Shown here: piece after piece, positions 1-10,665 of the stretch
Layout of the letters: each line of letters starts with the position of its first letter
How positions within the stretch are numbered: position 1 is the stretch's first letter
Origin: Platanthera guangdongensis
Taxonomy: Eukaryota; Streptophyta; Magnoliopsida; Asparagales; Orchidaceae
Reading direction: 5' to 3'
Length of the DNA stretch: 64,000 nucleotides
Assembly (NCBI GenBank): GCA_039583875.1
Contig: CM077149.1
Span: 155,090,249 to 155,154,248, forward strand
Notes under the pieces: model-generated
What the model saw: only the letters and a program-made list of their open reading frames with translations
The model's database searches: none
What the model was told of the DNA's origin: nothing
Position numbers and translations under genes: made by a program

Positions 1-2
1 CC

Positions 3-2108
3 CGCAAGGAACCTTTTCCTCTCCCTCTCCGCGTCTTTGGCTGTACGGCTTTTGTTCACGCTCCCTCCGCTACCCGCGACAAGCTTTCCCCCCGTTCCAC
101 CAAGTGTGTCTTTTTGGGGTACTCTACCACTCAAAAAGGCTATTGCTGTTTTGACCCCATTCTACGCAAGCAATTTGTCTCCGCGGATGTGACATTTTTC
201 GAGAATGCTTCCTACTTCTCTCCTACCTCCTCTCTTCCTCCTGACGTCTCTGCTTCTCCACCGCCTCTATCCGTTCCCTCCACGCCTCTCGACATCTCCC
301 CCCTTCCGTCCTATCCTCCACCGTCTTCTTCCCTGTCCGTCTCCCCACCCACCCCTCCTCCCTCTTCTACGGCGCCGTCTCTCTCTTGTCCCGGGCCAGC
401 CTTCTCCGCCACGGACGCTCTGGTCGCTGACGCACACATCGACCTGGATCTTCCCATTGCTCTTTGCATAGGGGTGCAAGCGTGTACTCAACACCCGCTT
501 GCGGCAGTTGTTTCCTATGATCGACTTTCTCCTTCTCGCAGGTGTTTTCCCTTGGCTATCTCCGCTACTTCTACTCCCCGCACCTACCAGGAGGCTCTTG
601 TTATCCCTCATTGGAAATCTGTCATGGATGAAGAGATGTCTACTCTTATTGAACGGGGTACCTGGACCCTTGTTCCTCCTCCCGTGGGCACTGATGTGGT
701 TGGCTGTCGCTGGGTCTTTGTTGTGAAATTTCGCCCCGACGGCACTGTGGATCGCTACAAGGCCCGGCTGGTGGCCAAAGGCTTCACTCAGACTTACGGC
801 GTTGATTACTTTGATACTTTTTCTCCGGTTGCTCGCCTCAGCACCATCCGGGTTCTTCTCTCTGTGGTTGTTAACCGGGATTGGGCTATTTCCCAGCTTG
901 ATGTCAAGAATGCCTTTCTCTATGGCGATCTTCAGGAGGACGTCTACATGGAGCAACCTCCTGGGTATGTTGCTCAGGGGGAGACACGCGTATGTCGTTT
1001 GAAGAAGGCCATTTATGGCCTAAAGCAGAGCCCTCGGGCGTGGTTCGACAAATTCAGTGGTATTGTGGCTACCATTGGCTTTACAAGGAGTTCGGCAGAT
1101 CACTCCTTATTCATTCGCAAAACGGCCTCGGGACTGGTGGTTTTGGCAGTATATGTGGATGATATTCTTCTTACTGGCGATGACCAAGATGGGGTGGACT
1201 TGACGAAGAAGCACCTCCGTCAACACTTGGTCACGAAGGATATGGGCTCCCCGAAATACTTTTTGGGGATAGAAATCTCTCGGAAACTTGACTCGTTGGT
1301 TCTCTCCCAACGAAAGTATACCCTTGATCTTCTACAAGAAGCGGGATTGATAGGTGCCAAACCGGCTCGGTTTCCCATAGCTATTGGAGAAGACAAAACG
1401 TGGACGGATGACTCGCCTCTTCTATCTGATGTCACATGGTACAGACGTTTGGTAGGCAAACTCATCTATCTCACAGTGACTAGACCCGACATCTTCTATG
1501 CTGTAGGCAAGGTCAGTCAGTTTATGCAAGCTCCCAGGGAGTGTCATCTTCAGTATGCCTTGAGGATTTTAGAGTATGTCAAAGTAGCACCAGGCAAAAG
1601 GCTAATCTTTCAGAAGAATGGTCATCTGAGGGTTGAGGCCTACTCATATTCAAGCTATGCGGATGATAAAGGCGATCGTAAGTCCACATCAGGTTTTTGT
1701 ACTTTTGTTGGAGGAAATCTTGTGAGTTGGAAGAGCAAGAAACAGTCTGTTATCTCCAGATCCAGTGCAGAAGCCGAATACCGGAGTATGACATCAACCA
1801 CGTGTGAGTTAAAGTAGTTGCGGGCTCTCATGCTTGACCTAGGAGAGGTCTATGACTATCCTCTTCCTATGTTCTGTGACAACAAGGCCGCTATATATAT
1901 ATCCAGAAATCCGGTCTTCCATGAGAGAACAAAGCATATAAAGGTTGACTGCCACTTCATTCGGGAAGAGATTTTGAAGAAACAGATTTGTACTCTGTTT
2001 GTCACCTCTGACAAGGAATTGACAGATATCTTCACAAAGCCGGTCTCTACTTCCTTCTTCCACATTTGTGACAAGCTGGGCATGATTGATATCTACGCTC
2101 CAGCTTGA
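3..2108 (+). pseudogene. Ty1/copia polyprotein, 3' part (integrase end, reverse transcriptase, RNase H)
   Basis: The reading frame is open from the window's left edge. It begins in the C-terminal part of a copia integrase (a phrase ending VFLGYS..QKGYCC), passes through a Ser/Pro-rich linker, and enters the copia-type reverse transcriptase (WVFVVKF, ARLVAKGF, QLDVKNAFL). The catalytic YVDD box lies near 1152-1163. The RNase H part (RKSTSGFC, VSWKSKKQ, SSAEAEYRS) follows, then the usual copia tail ending in IFTKP. An in-frame TAG at 1815-1817 cuts RNase H at a place where copia elements normally have Trp, so a TGG to TAG change is likely; the frame is open again to 2108. No frameshift is visible. 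The element probably encoded one gag-pol polyprotein for cytoplasmic reverse transcription and integration; the nonsense codon suggests it is now dead. Gag, protease and the 5' LTR lie outside the window. Confidence 0.95.
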
Positions 2109-2115
2109 GGGGGAG
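2105..2115 (+). other. polypurine tract of the copia element
   Basis: A short purine-rich run ending GGGGGAG directly precedes a TGTTGAAG LTR start, seven bases after the polyprotein stop. This is where plus-strand priming occurs in copia elements. Confidence 0.8.
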
Positions 2116-2445
2116 TGTTGAAGTATTAGACCGGGTGGCCTTGCGGTCTGGTCTAGCGATCTCACTCAGGAGCTTGGAGACCGGGCGGTCTATCGGTCTC
2201 CCATTGCGTCTTGTTCTTATCCTGCTGGAGTTGCCGAACGGTTAACCCATCTGTCTAACCGTGCGGCCTGTGTGGTCTCCTTTATTTCTAGCCGCTCAGC
2301 CCTGTACATGTTTAGTCCCACATTGTTTGTTTATACTCTCTCATATCTCCTCCATTCTATAAAAGGGAGGTCATACCTTTGTAAATGATATCTTTTTGGA
2401 TAATAAAATTTCAATTATTCAAAATTCTATCCGTTTGTTGTTGCA
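2116..2445 (+). mobile_element. copia 3' LTR (right end uncertain)
   Basis: It begins TGTTGAAG right after the polypurine tract. A TATAAAA box sits at 2357-2363 and an AATAAAA polyadenylation-like signal at about 2402-2408, so the U3-R order is correct for a plus-strand element. The right end was placed at the first CA after the poly(A) signal region and could be some tens of bases off, because the 5' LTR needed for comparison is not in the window. Nothing recognisable lies between it and about 2590. Confidence 0.6.
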
Positions 2446-2589
2446 TGTTCGCTACTTTTAACATGATTGTACTTGTATTATTTCAGCTTTGGTTTGTTAT
2501 GACATCGTTATTGTTTCTATGTGAGCCGACAGCTTGTTCGCACTGGCTCGTTGCTTACCTTGCATAGCTTAGGTTTGTGACTCATAGTG

Positions 2590-2864
2590 AGTGAGGGACG
2601 CTTGTCTCTTAGTTTGCGCGAGGGTTGCTCGCGGCTTAGCTTGCGTGAGGGATGCTTGCGGATTCTTCGTGAGGGGGGCAGGCCCCCATGGTGTTGCGCG
2701 AGGGTTGCTCGCGTCTTAGTTTGCGCGAGGGATGCTCGCGGCTTAGTTTGCGCGAGGGATGTTCACGGCTTCTTCGTGAGGGGGCAGGCCCCCACGGTGT
2801 TGCGCTAGGGTTGCTCGCGGCTTAGCTTGCGCGAGGGATGCTCGCGGCTTCTTTGTGAGGGGGG
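2590..2864. repeat. tandem array of about 80-bp units, left block
   Basis: The units alternate GCGCGAGGGTTGCTCGCGG and GCGCGAGGGATGCTCGCGG half-units and end with a CTTCTTCGTGAGGGGGCAGG spacer. The array continues after the 2865-3517 insertion. It is GC-rich and made of short self-complementary words (GCGCGAG/CTCGCGG). It probably belongs to the minus-strand Tat-like element to its right, since such arrays commonly lie between pol and the 3' LTR; that assignment is inference. Confidence 0.85.
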
Positions 2865-3517
2865 TTTTAACGGCATGCGGGCCTAGAGCTCAGAGGCTAC
2901 CGCACCCCATCATGGGTCGAATAGCTTGTCTCACCCGTAGGCCCGCTACAGGGCTGCAACCCAATACACCCCAACGCCTCTCCCGCCTTTTTCTCAGCAA
3001 GGCACGTTGTTGGCGTTAGGTTTTGAACCCGCAACCCTTCATAAGCCAACCATCCAATATCCTCATCACCAACTGAGCTGCACTTTTTATGTAACGGCCT
3101 GGCCTAGAGCCAGAGGCTACCGCACCCCATCATGGGCCGAATAGCTTGTCTCACCCGTAGGCCCGCTACAAGGCTGCAGCCCAAGCACCCAAACCCCTCT
3201 CAGGCCTGTTTCTCAGCACGGTAGGTTTTTGAGAATGCCAGGTTTTGAACCCAGCACCTCCTTAACAAGGCACCTTCAACAGCCCTCATCACCAACTGAG
3301 TTGCAACTCAGTTGGTGATGAGGGCTGTTAAAGGTGCCTTGTTAAGGAGGTGCTGGGTTCGAAACCTGGCATTCTCAAAAACCTACCGTGCTGAGAAACA
3401 GGCCGGAGAGGGGTTTGAGTGCCTGGGCTGCAGCCCTGTAGCGGGCCTACGGGTGAGACAAGCAATTCGACCCATGATGGGGTGCGGTAACCTCTGAGCT
3501 CTAGGCCGGCTGTTACA
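2865..3517. mobile_element. insertion of three tRNA-like (SINE-like) copies, two of them in a head-to-head palindrome
   Basis: Three copies of a roughly 215-bp sequence interrupt the 80-bp array. The first two face left; the second and third form an almost perfect inverted repeat whose centre is at 3303/3304 (arms about 3091-3303 and 3304-3516). The third copy reads CTCAGTTGGTGATG (box-A-like) and, about 40 bases later, GGTTCGAAACC at 3356-3366, which matches an RNA polymerase III B box and a tRNA T-loop. This suggests a tRNA-derived SINE head. No poly(A) tail and no clear target duplication are visible. It could instead be a foldback element that captured a tRNA-like region. Confidence 0.6.
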
Positions 3518-4590
3518 GGGGTAGGCCCCCACAGTGTTGTGCGAGGGTTTCTCGCGGCTTAGCTTGCGCAAAGAATGCTCGCGGCTTCTTTGTGAGGGGG
3601 GAAGCCCCCACGGTGTTGCGCAAGGGTTGCTCGCGGCTTAGTTTGCTCGAAGGATGCTTGCGGCTTTTTCGTGAGGGGGACAGTCCCCCATGATGTTGCG
3701 CGCAGGTTGCTCGCGGCTTAGTTTGCATGAGGGATGCTCGCGGCTTCTTCATGAGAGGGGCAGGCCCCCACGGTGTTGCGCGAGGGTTGCTCGCGGCTTA
3801 GTTTGCGCGAGGGATGCTCGCGGCTTCTTCGTGAGGGGGGCATGCCCCCACGGTGTTGCGCGAGGGTTGCTCGCGGCTTAGTTTGCGCGAGGGATGCTCG
3901 TGGCTTTTTCGTGAGGGAGACAGACCCCCACGGTGTTGCACGAGGGTTGCTCGCGGCTTAGTTTGCGCGAGGGATGCTCGCGGCTTCTTCATGATGGGGC
4001 AGGCCCCCACGGTGTTGCACGAGAATTGCTCGCAGCTTAGTTTGCGTGAGGGATGCTCGCGGCTTCTTCGTGAGGGGGGGGGGGCACGGTGTTGCGCGAG
4101 TGTTGCTCGCGACTTAGCTTGCGCGAGGGATGCTCGCGGCTTCTTCGTGAGGGGGGCAGGCCCCCATAGTGTTGCGCAAGGGTTGCTCGCGGCTTAGTTT
4201 GCGCGAGGGATGCTCGCGGCTTCTTCGTAAGGGGGGCAGGCCCTACGGTGTTGCGCGAGGGTTGCTCGCGACTTAGTTTGTGCGAGGGATGCTCGCGGCT
4301 TCTTCGTGAGGGGGGTAGGACCCCACGGTGTTGCGCGAGGGTTGCTCGTGGCTTAGTTTGCATGAGGGATGCTTGTGGCTTCTTCGTGAGGGGGGCAGGC
4401 CCCCACGGTGTTGCGCGAGGGTTGCTCGCGGCTTAATTTGAGCGAGGGATGCTCGTGGCTTCTTCGTGAGGGGGCAGGCCCCCACGGTGTTGCGTGAAGG
4501 TTGCTCGCAGCTTAGTTTGTGCAAGGGATGCTCGTGGCTTCTTCGTGAGGGGGGTAGGCCCCCACGGTGTTGCGTGAGGGTTGCGTCGGG
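3518..4590. repeat. tandem array of about 80-bp units, right block
   Basis: This continues the array left of the insertion, with roughly thirteen units. Neighbouring units differ by scattered substitutions, by one-base changes in G-run length, and by a short poly-G expansion near 4073-4084. Several reading frames stay open across it, but only because of the repeat; they have no recognisable domain. Confidence 0.9.
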
Positions 4591-4905
4591 GAAAGTAAAT
4601 ACTCAATCCGACCGTCGTAGGTGCTTAATCCGGGCACTGGATAACGTAAGTGCTGAATCCGGGTGCAATCGCAAGGGGGGTAGGCCCTGGCGTTGGCATG
4701 AAGAGTGACGTCGGAGAATATTATTACTCAATCGGACCGTCAGAGAACGTAGGTGCTCAATCCAGGTGTCGGAGAACGTAAGTGCTCAATCCGGATGCCG
4801 GAGAACGTAGGTGCTCAATCCGGGTGCAATCGCGAGGGGGCAGGCCTTGACGATGGCATGAAGAGTGACGTCGGAGAATGTAAGTACTCAATCCGACAAA
4901 ACTAT
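4591..4905. repeat. second tandem repeat, about 28-30-bp units
   Basis: The units resemble GGAGAACGTAGGTGCTCAAT, grouped into two larger blocks that share a GTGCAATCGCGAGGGGGCAGG element and a GGCATGAAGAGTGACGTCGG element. It adjoins the 80-bp array and probably belongs to the same retroelement. No coding potential was recognised. The bases 4906-4999 hold nothing identifiable. Confidence 0.75.
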
Positions 4906-4999
4906 TGTACTAATAAAACAACAAAAAGATTGTTCTCGCCAGCCAGAGCTTGCGGCTTTTATAACTTCAAATAAGTAAATGAGCGTAAAAGGAGATGGC

Positions 5000-5302
5000 T
5001 CATGGATTAAAGTGGCGGGAACGGGATTGGAAGACGTCCACGAGCGATTGCTGGAGTATTGCGGTGTAGTCAGACTCAGCTTGGATGACTACGAACTGCA
5101 CGTCATAGTGCGCCTGCCGAGATGCTTCTTCAAGAGTGACCGGGAGAGTGATGGTGCCCATGACTGGTACCGGGACATTCCCAAAAACTCGTGTGCTGGC
5201 AGTCGCTAGCTCGAGGTGGCCAGTGGTCAGTTTGAGTTGGAGTAATGTGGATAGGAACAACACATTAATAGCAATTTTCCTGTCCACTAGGACTTGGCTC
5301 AA
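5000..5302 (-). pseudogene. Tat-like Ty3/gypsy protease-region remnant
   Basis: The minus-strand translation contains GTITLPVTL, a Y..QF.V..AESDYTAIL stretch and a following short tail. These match the region after the active-site aspartate in plant gypsy aspartic proteases, which usually read GT..LPV.. then F.VVD.PSAYNAILGRP. The GRP motif has decayed here and the DTGAS active site is not visible. It lies in the expected order downstream (on the minus strand) of the gag remnant. No reverse transcriptase or integrase follows; instead the tandem arrays begin, so the pol gene seems deleted. Confidence 0.6.
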
Positions 5303-5399
5303 TTCGGTGGATGGCTCGCCAATTCTGACGGTTATGCACCCCGTGATCTGACTAGGAGGCGGTCTCCTTTTTGATAAGAATTGATCAACCGCCCCTAGA

Positions 5400-6656
5400 C
5401 TAGTTAGTCACTGAATTTCCTTCTTCAGCTGATTGCATCCATTGTTGTTGTGACCTGTACCTTGGTGGTATTCGCAGTACTTTGACAAATCTCCTCGATC
5501 GGGAGCGAGCGGCCTGGGTCTGCACAAGGTCGGATGATTGCGTATTGCTTCAAAGATCTTGCCTTGGGGGCGTTGAGCACTGCTAGCTGGCGCAGCTTCT
5601 GCTGGCCACAGCTTCCCTTGTGCACGAGGTACCCCCCATTCTCTAGCTTCCTTTTCTGGACCTTACTCGGACTTGGACTTTCTGGTGAGGGCTCTCTGAT
5701 CGTGGTGAACCATTTGATAAAGAGTGCTGCGAGTTCAATATAGCTGCTTATCTTTTCCTCCTATAGAAAATGAACCCAGACTCGAGCTTCCCCTTTCAAT
5801 GTTGTCGGGAACGTCTGGATCATGAATTGATCTGAAGCGTTGTGCGTGTGCATGATAGCTTCGAAATATTCCATGTGTGCCAATGGGTTGCCGGTTCCGC
5901 TGAAGTTGTGGATTTCAATGTCATCTTTTGGGTCTGATTCTGTCCAGGAATAAAATAAGCCCTAGTTAGGCAGGCGTTTACTCGGCCCCAGCTTCATGGC
6001 CGAGGTATCGAGTGTCATCATGCTTCCTGGATTCCCCTCGTAATGAGGACTGCCGAGGTGGCGATCATGCATCTCCTGGAATGATGTCATGGGAGCGGGG
6101 GAGCTATTTGTGCTTGAGAACTCCTTCTCTATATCGTATTCCTTGTGTGGGCAGTGTCTGGTTGAAGCGGAGAGTTCTCCTGGTGGTTGTAAGTCGGCTT
6201 GCTTGAATGGCTGAGAAGCTCTTAGCAGGCGGGATGCCAAATCCTTTTGAACCGTGCGCATCATGCCTGTGTGGGCGGTACTCAAAGGGGGATGTTCTTG
6301 GAATGGACATTGCCCCTCAGTCCCCTGAGGGTCACGGCGACAGTTGTCTCCACGACGCTTAACTTGATGTCGCTCTTCTTGTCTCTCGAGGGCTTGTTAC
6401 TCTTGTTGCGGAACATCTTGGGTCGGACGATAATTTGGCTGCGGCAGGGGGATGACCGGTGCCGCTAATCTTCTAAGTAGAGTGAGCATTTTGATCTGCT
6501 GCTGCTCCATCTGGTGGACGAGTCTCTCTAGGGTGTCAACAGCCGCGTACGCAGTTTTGCTACTTTTGGCACGCTCACTAGTGAGTGGGTGCGTGTCGGC
6601 TTGGTAAGTCCTCTGATAATGACTCTTTCAGCATCGCGGGCGCCTCTTTTTGCCAT
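5400..6656 (-). pseudogene. Tat-like Ty3/gypsy gag remnant
   Basis: The minus strand has a likely start ATG at 6656-6654 (MAKRGARDAERV), a few dozen bases from an LTR and primer-site-like sequence. Farther in, around 5940-5700, the frame reads DDIEIHNFSGTGNP, MEYFEAIMHTHNAS and FPTTLKGEARVW, the typical core of plant gypsy gag proteins, which form the virus-like particle. Several frameshifts and stops break it. The same strand and order as the protease remnant and the LTR show that these are pieces of one minus-strand element. Confidence 0.7.
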
Positions 6657-6725
6657 TGGAGCAGGACTTTGAAGCGGTTGAGCTGGCGATCTGATTCTTT
6701 CACAGGATGTTGGGGATCGCTTTCC

Positions 6726-6742
6726 CACAAACGACGCCAAAC
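6726..6742 (-). other. primer-binding-site-like sequence
   Basis: Read on the minus strand, TTTGGCGTCGTTTGTGGG directly follows the LTR end CGCAACA. It resembles the TTTGGCGCCGT.TGTGGG leader common to Tat-type plant gypsy elements. Confidence 0.5.
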
Positions 6743-7191
6743 TGTTGCGGACTAACTCGATGCCCCGGTTGGGTTGGATTTGTTCGAACCGTCTTAGCTC
6801 ACGAGGCAGTCGAGTGCGCACACAGTCAATGAAGGAGCAGCAGCGGACTTGCCGCGGCTTGGCCGGAGGCCTGCCGTGGCCGGGCCGGCGGCGGCTAGGC
6901 AGCCGACCGGGAGGCAGGTAGCGGGGGCGGCCGGCCCGGTGGCCGGCGGCGACGACCTGCAAGGGGCCGGTCCGTGGCCAGGCCGGGGGCCGACCGTGTC
7001 CAGGCCGGGGGCCGGCCGTGGCCGGGCCGGCGGCGGCCAGGAGGCCGGCCGCGGCTAGGCCGGGCGGGGCCGCCCGGGGCCAGGACGGTGGCCTGCCGCG
7101 GCCGCCCTCCCGGCGAGGCCGGCGGGAGGCTGGGTGACGGCGGCGGTTAGGCCGCCCGGCTGGCGGTTTTCCTCCATGGGGTGAGGGTGCG

Positions 7192-7224
<33 letters not shown>

Positions 7225-7340
7225 ATGATTTCCTCCTCATGAGAGTTCATGGAGGGGGTGGGCCACCCATGACCCACTTTTGGAGGAGATCATAGGGGGG
7301 CCTCTCTCCTATAAATGAAGGTGGAACCCATCAGGTAACA
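6743..7340 (-). mobile_element. LTR of the minus-strand Tat-like element (5' LTR)
   Basis: On the plus strand it runs from TGTTGCGG to GGTAACA. Its first 100 bases (CCGTCTTAGCTC, then GTCGAG.GCGCACACAG) and its last 100 bases (CCCATGA, ACTTTTGG, GGAGATCAT, then CTATAAA) are shared with the LTR at 42638-44041, which supports both boundaries. The middle (about 6850-7140) is GCCGG-rich low-complexity DNA, and a run of 33 C residues sits at 7192-7224. Confidence 0.6.
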
Positions 7341-7769
7341 CCCATATTCAGAATCAAACACAAATCATCAATAAATAAACAAAGAAAAATGACAGAAAGG
7401 GAAACATTAGGCTCATCACCACTAGTAATTTTCTGAGAATGTGTCATCAGCTCTGAGGAACCTCTATTTATTTTCTCTTTTAGCATGTGGAAATCCATCT
7501 TCTATTGAGCCGTCTCCAAACAAAATGTGCATTGATTAAGACCAACACTGCAACCACGTGAGTTGTGACACTTCTGAGCACTATTTTTATTCTTCTTATG
7601 TCAATTCATTTTTTTAGATTTGTCTGGATGAGACACAAGTGCTTCAACTGAATCCGGCTCAGATAACTTTTTGTCTCTTTGACAAAACTCAAGATTCACA
7701 AAGTCCTACACTATACTTCAAGACCTGATTCTTATAAGTTAAAAATGAGAGATATAGTGAAGTTCTCAT

Positions 7770-8230
7770 ACTCATGCAAACAAATTCAATTGAATGAGTG
7801 TATTGTATTCATTATCAACATTCGCATCTAAATTCAACAAATCTGCAAGCAGTTTTGTTAACTCATTCAAATGCTCATCAATCGAGATTGCATGTCTCAT
7901 TTGAAACTGGTATGATCGATGATTCGTGTGGAGATGATTCCCTACTTTTTTTTCATGAGATACTTTGTTCTCCAGTGTGCTCAAAAGATTTCATGCAGAC
8001 ATCTCCATCCTAACCCTCATATTTGATCTCTTGAGTTAGTTAATTTCTAATCAACCCACAAGTACTTTGATTTATCTTCGACCAAACTTTCTGTCATCTC
8101 ATCAGAATATTCATCACCAACAAAAATATCATTTAATTTAGATTTAGAGAGCATATAGCATCCATCACCTCACATCACCACATGTCAAAATTATTCTTTT
8201 CGTCTAACTTAATAACATCAATTTTCACCG
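7770..8230 (-). pseudogene. Ty1/copia gag remnant
   Basis: The minus-strand translation starts with KIDVIKLDEKNNFDMW, matching the copia gag opening (F.G.NF..W). It later reads QFQMRHAISIDEHLNELTKL and LADLLNL...VDNE, the UBN2-type gag core. Stops and frameshifts lie between, so only the gag remains. The flanks (7341-7769 and 8231-8640) are AT-rich and hold no gene that I can identify; they may be other parts of this copia element. Confidence 0.65.
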
Positions 8231-9029
8231 GATGCGAACCCGTATGATTTATCGTCGATTCATCTACCCAAGAAAATCACAAAATTACACCAGAGTCTCC
8301 CATTTGTTTTTCTTTGATTCCAAACAAGACCGTAGGGAACAAAAAACCAAATCCTTTTCTTTTTTATGTTAGTCTCCAAAAGATGGAGAAAAAACAAACC
8401 CCCGAAAAAATAAAGAAAACAAAGGAAATTACCTCCACTGCCCCCTAAAAAGGAAAGAAACCATTTTATTGATTCTACGAGTAACAATCCTGATCAAGTG
8501 CCACCACCTCTGTGATGGGAGATCCACCTGCAGACTACTATAAAATCTAAAGATCTACCCGTCGCCTCTCTGAAAATGAGAGAGCCATTTGTTGCCTCTC
8601 TGAACATGAGAGAGACACCCACTACCTCTGTTGAAACAGAGATTCGGTTCCACCTACAGTTCAGACCTAGGGGTGCAGCTAACACCTACTTCTCACAAGC
8701 CGTCCCTTGGTGAGAGACTTGAATTTGGAAAATGACTCTTGACTCTAGCGTGGAGGTCTCACCTCACACCCGGAAGACCTTTGAGATCTCCCCCTCCCTA
8801 GCCAATGTTGAGCTAGGTGCCTTGAAGGATGAAAGAAGAAGATTAAGATTGGTGAAAACGGATCCCTCTCCAAGGCACAACAAGGGTCTATTTATAGGTT
8901 TTTAGGGGATGACCTGCAAATAGCGTAATTCCGTTGTTCTAAAATTACTGAAATACCCTGGGTTGGTCTGCCAACAACCAAACTCCATTGTTCTGAACAA
9001 CTATTCGCAGCCCACCCGGGGCAAAATAG

Positions 9030-9245
9030 CATACCCTCAAGCCGGGCGAGACCCTCCAATCGGGCGAGACACTCCAGCCGGGCGAGAACCCTCAAGTCGG
9101 GCGAGAACCCTCAAGCAGGGCGAGGCCCTCCAGCCGGGCGAGAACCCTCAAGCCGGGCGAGAATCCTCAAGCCGGGCGAGAACCCTCAAGCCGGGTGATA
9201 CCCTCCAGCCGGGCGAGAACCCTCAAGCCGGGCGAGACCCTCAAG
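9030..9245. repeat. 19-bp tandem repeat (GCCGGGCGAGAACCCTCAA)
   Basis: About eleven copies of a 19-bp unit, varying mostly at AACC/ACCC and CAAG/CCAG, lie inside the U3 part of the LTR. They could be protein-binding enhancer-like units, but nothing shows that directly. Confidence 0.9.
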
Positions 9246-9249
9246 GGTC

Positions 9250-9620
9250 CGGGGCGGGTGCTGGCTTCCCGCCGCACCCGCCCCCTGAAACAAGCCGGAC
9301 CGGGCGCCGGCCTCCCGCCGCACCAGCCCCCCTTGAAAAAGGGGTCGGGGCGCGTGCTGGCTTCTCACCGCACTCGCCCCCTAAATATAGGTCGGGGCGG
9401 GTGCCGACCTCCCGCCGCACCCGCCCCCTTGAAAATGAGGCTGGGGCAAGTACTGGCCTCCCGCCGCACTCGCCCCCTGAGATAGGCCGGGGCGGGTGTC
9501 GGCCTCCCGCCGCACCCATCCCCTTGAAAATGAGGTCGGGGCGAGTGCTGGCCTCCCGCCGCACTCGCCCCCTGAAGATAGACCAGGGCGAGTGCCGGCC
9601 TCTCGTCGCACCCACCCCCT
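9250..9620. repeat. 46-49-bp tandem repeat (CTCCCGCCGCAC core)
   Basis: About seven to eight units built on GGTCGGGGCGGGTGCTGG, CCTCCCGCCGCACC and CGCCCCCTTGAAAATGA. The unit contains an inverted pair GGGGCGGGTG / CACCCGCCCC and so could fold on either strand. It directly follows the 19-bp array inside the same LTR. Confidence 0.85.
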
Positions 9621-9712
9621 TGGCCTTTGGGCTCGCTTGTCCCGGACTGTTCTCTGAATTACACCTTGCGCTTTTGCTTGGGGACCCTACTCCGCGAATA
9701 CGGGGTTGTACA

Positions 9713-10489
9713 ACCTCTGAATTAGGAAAGCCCCCTCCAAGCACCTCCTCCTCTATAAATAGGCATCACGTCCAAACAGATGATCCGAGCGATGCCTTGC
9801 TTCTTCCCTGAACAGGAATCATAAGTTCCTTCCTTTTACGAACAGGAGCCACAGGTCCCGCACTACTGTGAATAGGAGCTATTGGTTCCACCCTCTTTGG
9901 AAGAAGGTAACCCCCTTCCTTCGGTGTTGTACACCACGAAAATGAAAAACAAACCTCTTTGTTTCCGCCTCCGCATGTTGTCTCCTTACACCGCCTCTGA
10001 AGCAGGAGATCTCCCTCGAAGTGACGCCTCACCTAAAATGGGAGATGCACCCACCTTCGAACATCGCTTTTGTCGACGTGAAATTTTTCGGACTGGAGCC
10101 CGTTTCCAAATCTACCTCTAGGTTAAATGGGAGTGTGACACATAGCACAATCCTGGCTGTCCTTGAAATCCCGCTATTTCCTCTTTGTTCTGGCGCGTAA
10201 GTGTTTTCCCAAAAAACAATTCCTTTTTCTTCCAGCTATTTCCTCTTCTTCCCTTAGCTCCAGCTCCTTGCTATTGACATTATCTCAAAAGAATTTCCTA
10301 TGTTTTCCTTTCATGAAGAATTGCGCCCTTTCTTCTTTGTTCGGGATTGTTCCTATTTTCGTTCAGGCGACACCTTTTAGGAGAATGGGAAAGCTCCGGA
10401 TATATTCCCGAACTATTTTTTTTTCCAGCCATGAAATTAGCCAATTGTTTTTCTTATTTCTTGGGTGGAGATTACCCGGGAGATACTTT
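9713..10489. other. unassigned transposon-derived DNA
   Basis: It starts next to the LTR with a purine-rich minus-strand stretch that could be a polypurine tract, and has a CTATAAATAGG box near 9753 on the plus strand. From about 9790 it carries several loosely repeated words (GAACAGGA, GAATAGGA). Short open frames occur, but none shows a domain I recognise. Confidence 0.4.
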
Positions 10490-10665
10490 TTGATCTCAAA
10501 AGAGATCAATTTTGATCTCCCAGAGATGGAATTGATCTCCCAAGAGATCAAAAGTTATCTCCCAAGAGAGGAACTACTTTTGATCTCTAGGGAGATCAAT
10601 TTTGAACTCCTAGAGATCATAATTGATCTCCCAAAAGAACAAAAATGATCTCCCGAGAGAGGGGG
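10490..10665. repeat. degenerate palindromic repeat (GATCTCCCAAGAGATCAA)
   Basis: About eight copies of an 18-25-bp word, each nearly its own reverse complement (GATCTC..GAGATC), separated by A/T spacers. I know of no family for it; it may lie in the regulatory region of a decayed element. Confidence 0.7.

Larger units (their letters stand above)
8640..9712 (-). mobile_element. LTR of a Tat-family element, minus orientation
   Basis: On the minus strand it begins TGTACAACCCCGTATTCGC and contains CTATAAATAG, then GGTCTTCCGGGTGTGAGGTG and GTAGGTGTTAGCTGCACCCC. The same ordered words occur in the T3 LTRs (13615-14217, 23231-23833) and, more diverged, in the T2 3' LTR (35686 on). The minus-strand start is precise (plus 9712); the other end is not. 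Its U3 half is filled by the two tandem repeats listed next. Confidence 0.65.

Noticed and set aside
267..956. Long minus-strand frame opposite the copia polyprotein
   Set aside because: It is the complement of a well-supported RT reading frame and shows no domain.
3305..3380. Functional tRNA gene
   Set aside because: Only A- and B-box-like words are present; I could not draw a full cloverleaf with anticodon and acceptor stems.
3690..4708. Many overlapping open frames on both strands in the 80-bp array
   Set aside because: They repeat the same Arg/Leu/Gly-rich phrase with the array period; no start context, no domain.
6528..7277. 249-codon minus-strand frame
   Set aside because: It crosses the LTR boundary and the poly-C run; the Gly/Pro/Ala content comes from GC-rich low-complexity LTR DNA. 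Only its last part overlaps the real gag start.
9030..9245. Regular 19-bp repeats considered as a CRISPR array
   Set aside because: Units are contiguous without unique spacers, and this is plant nuclear DNA.
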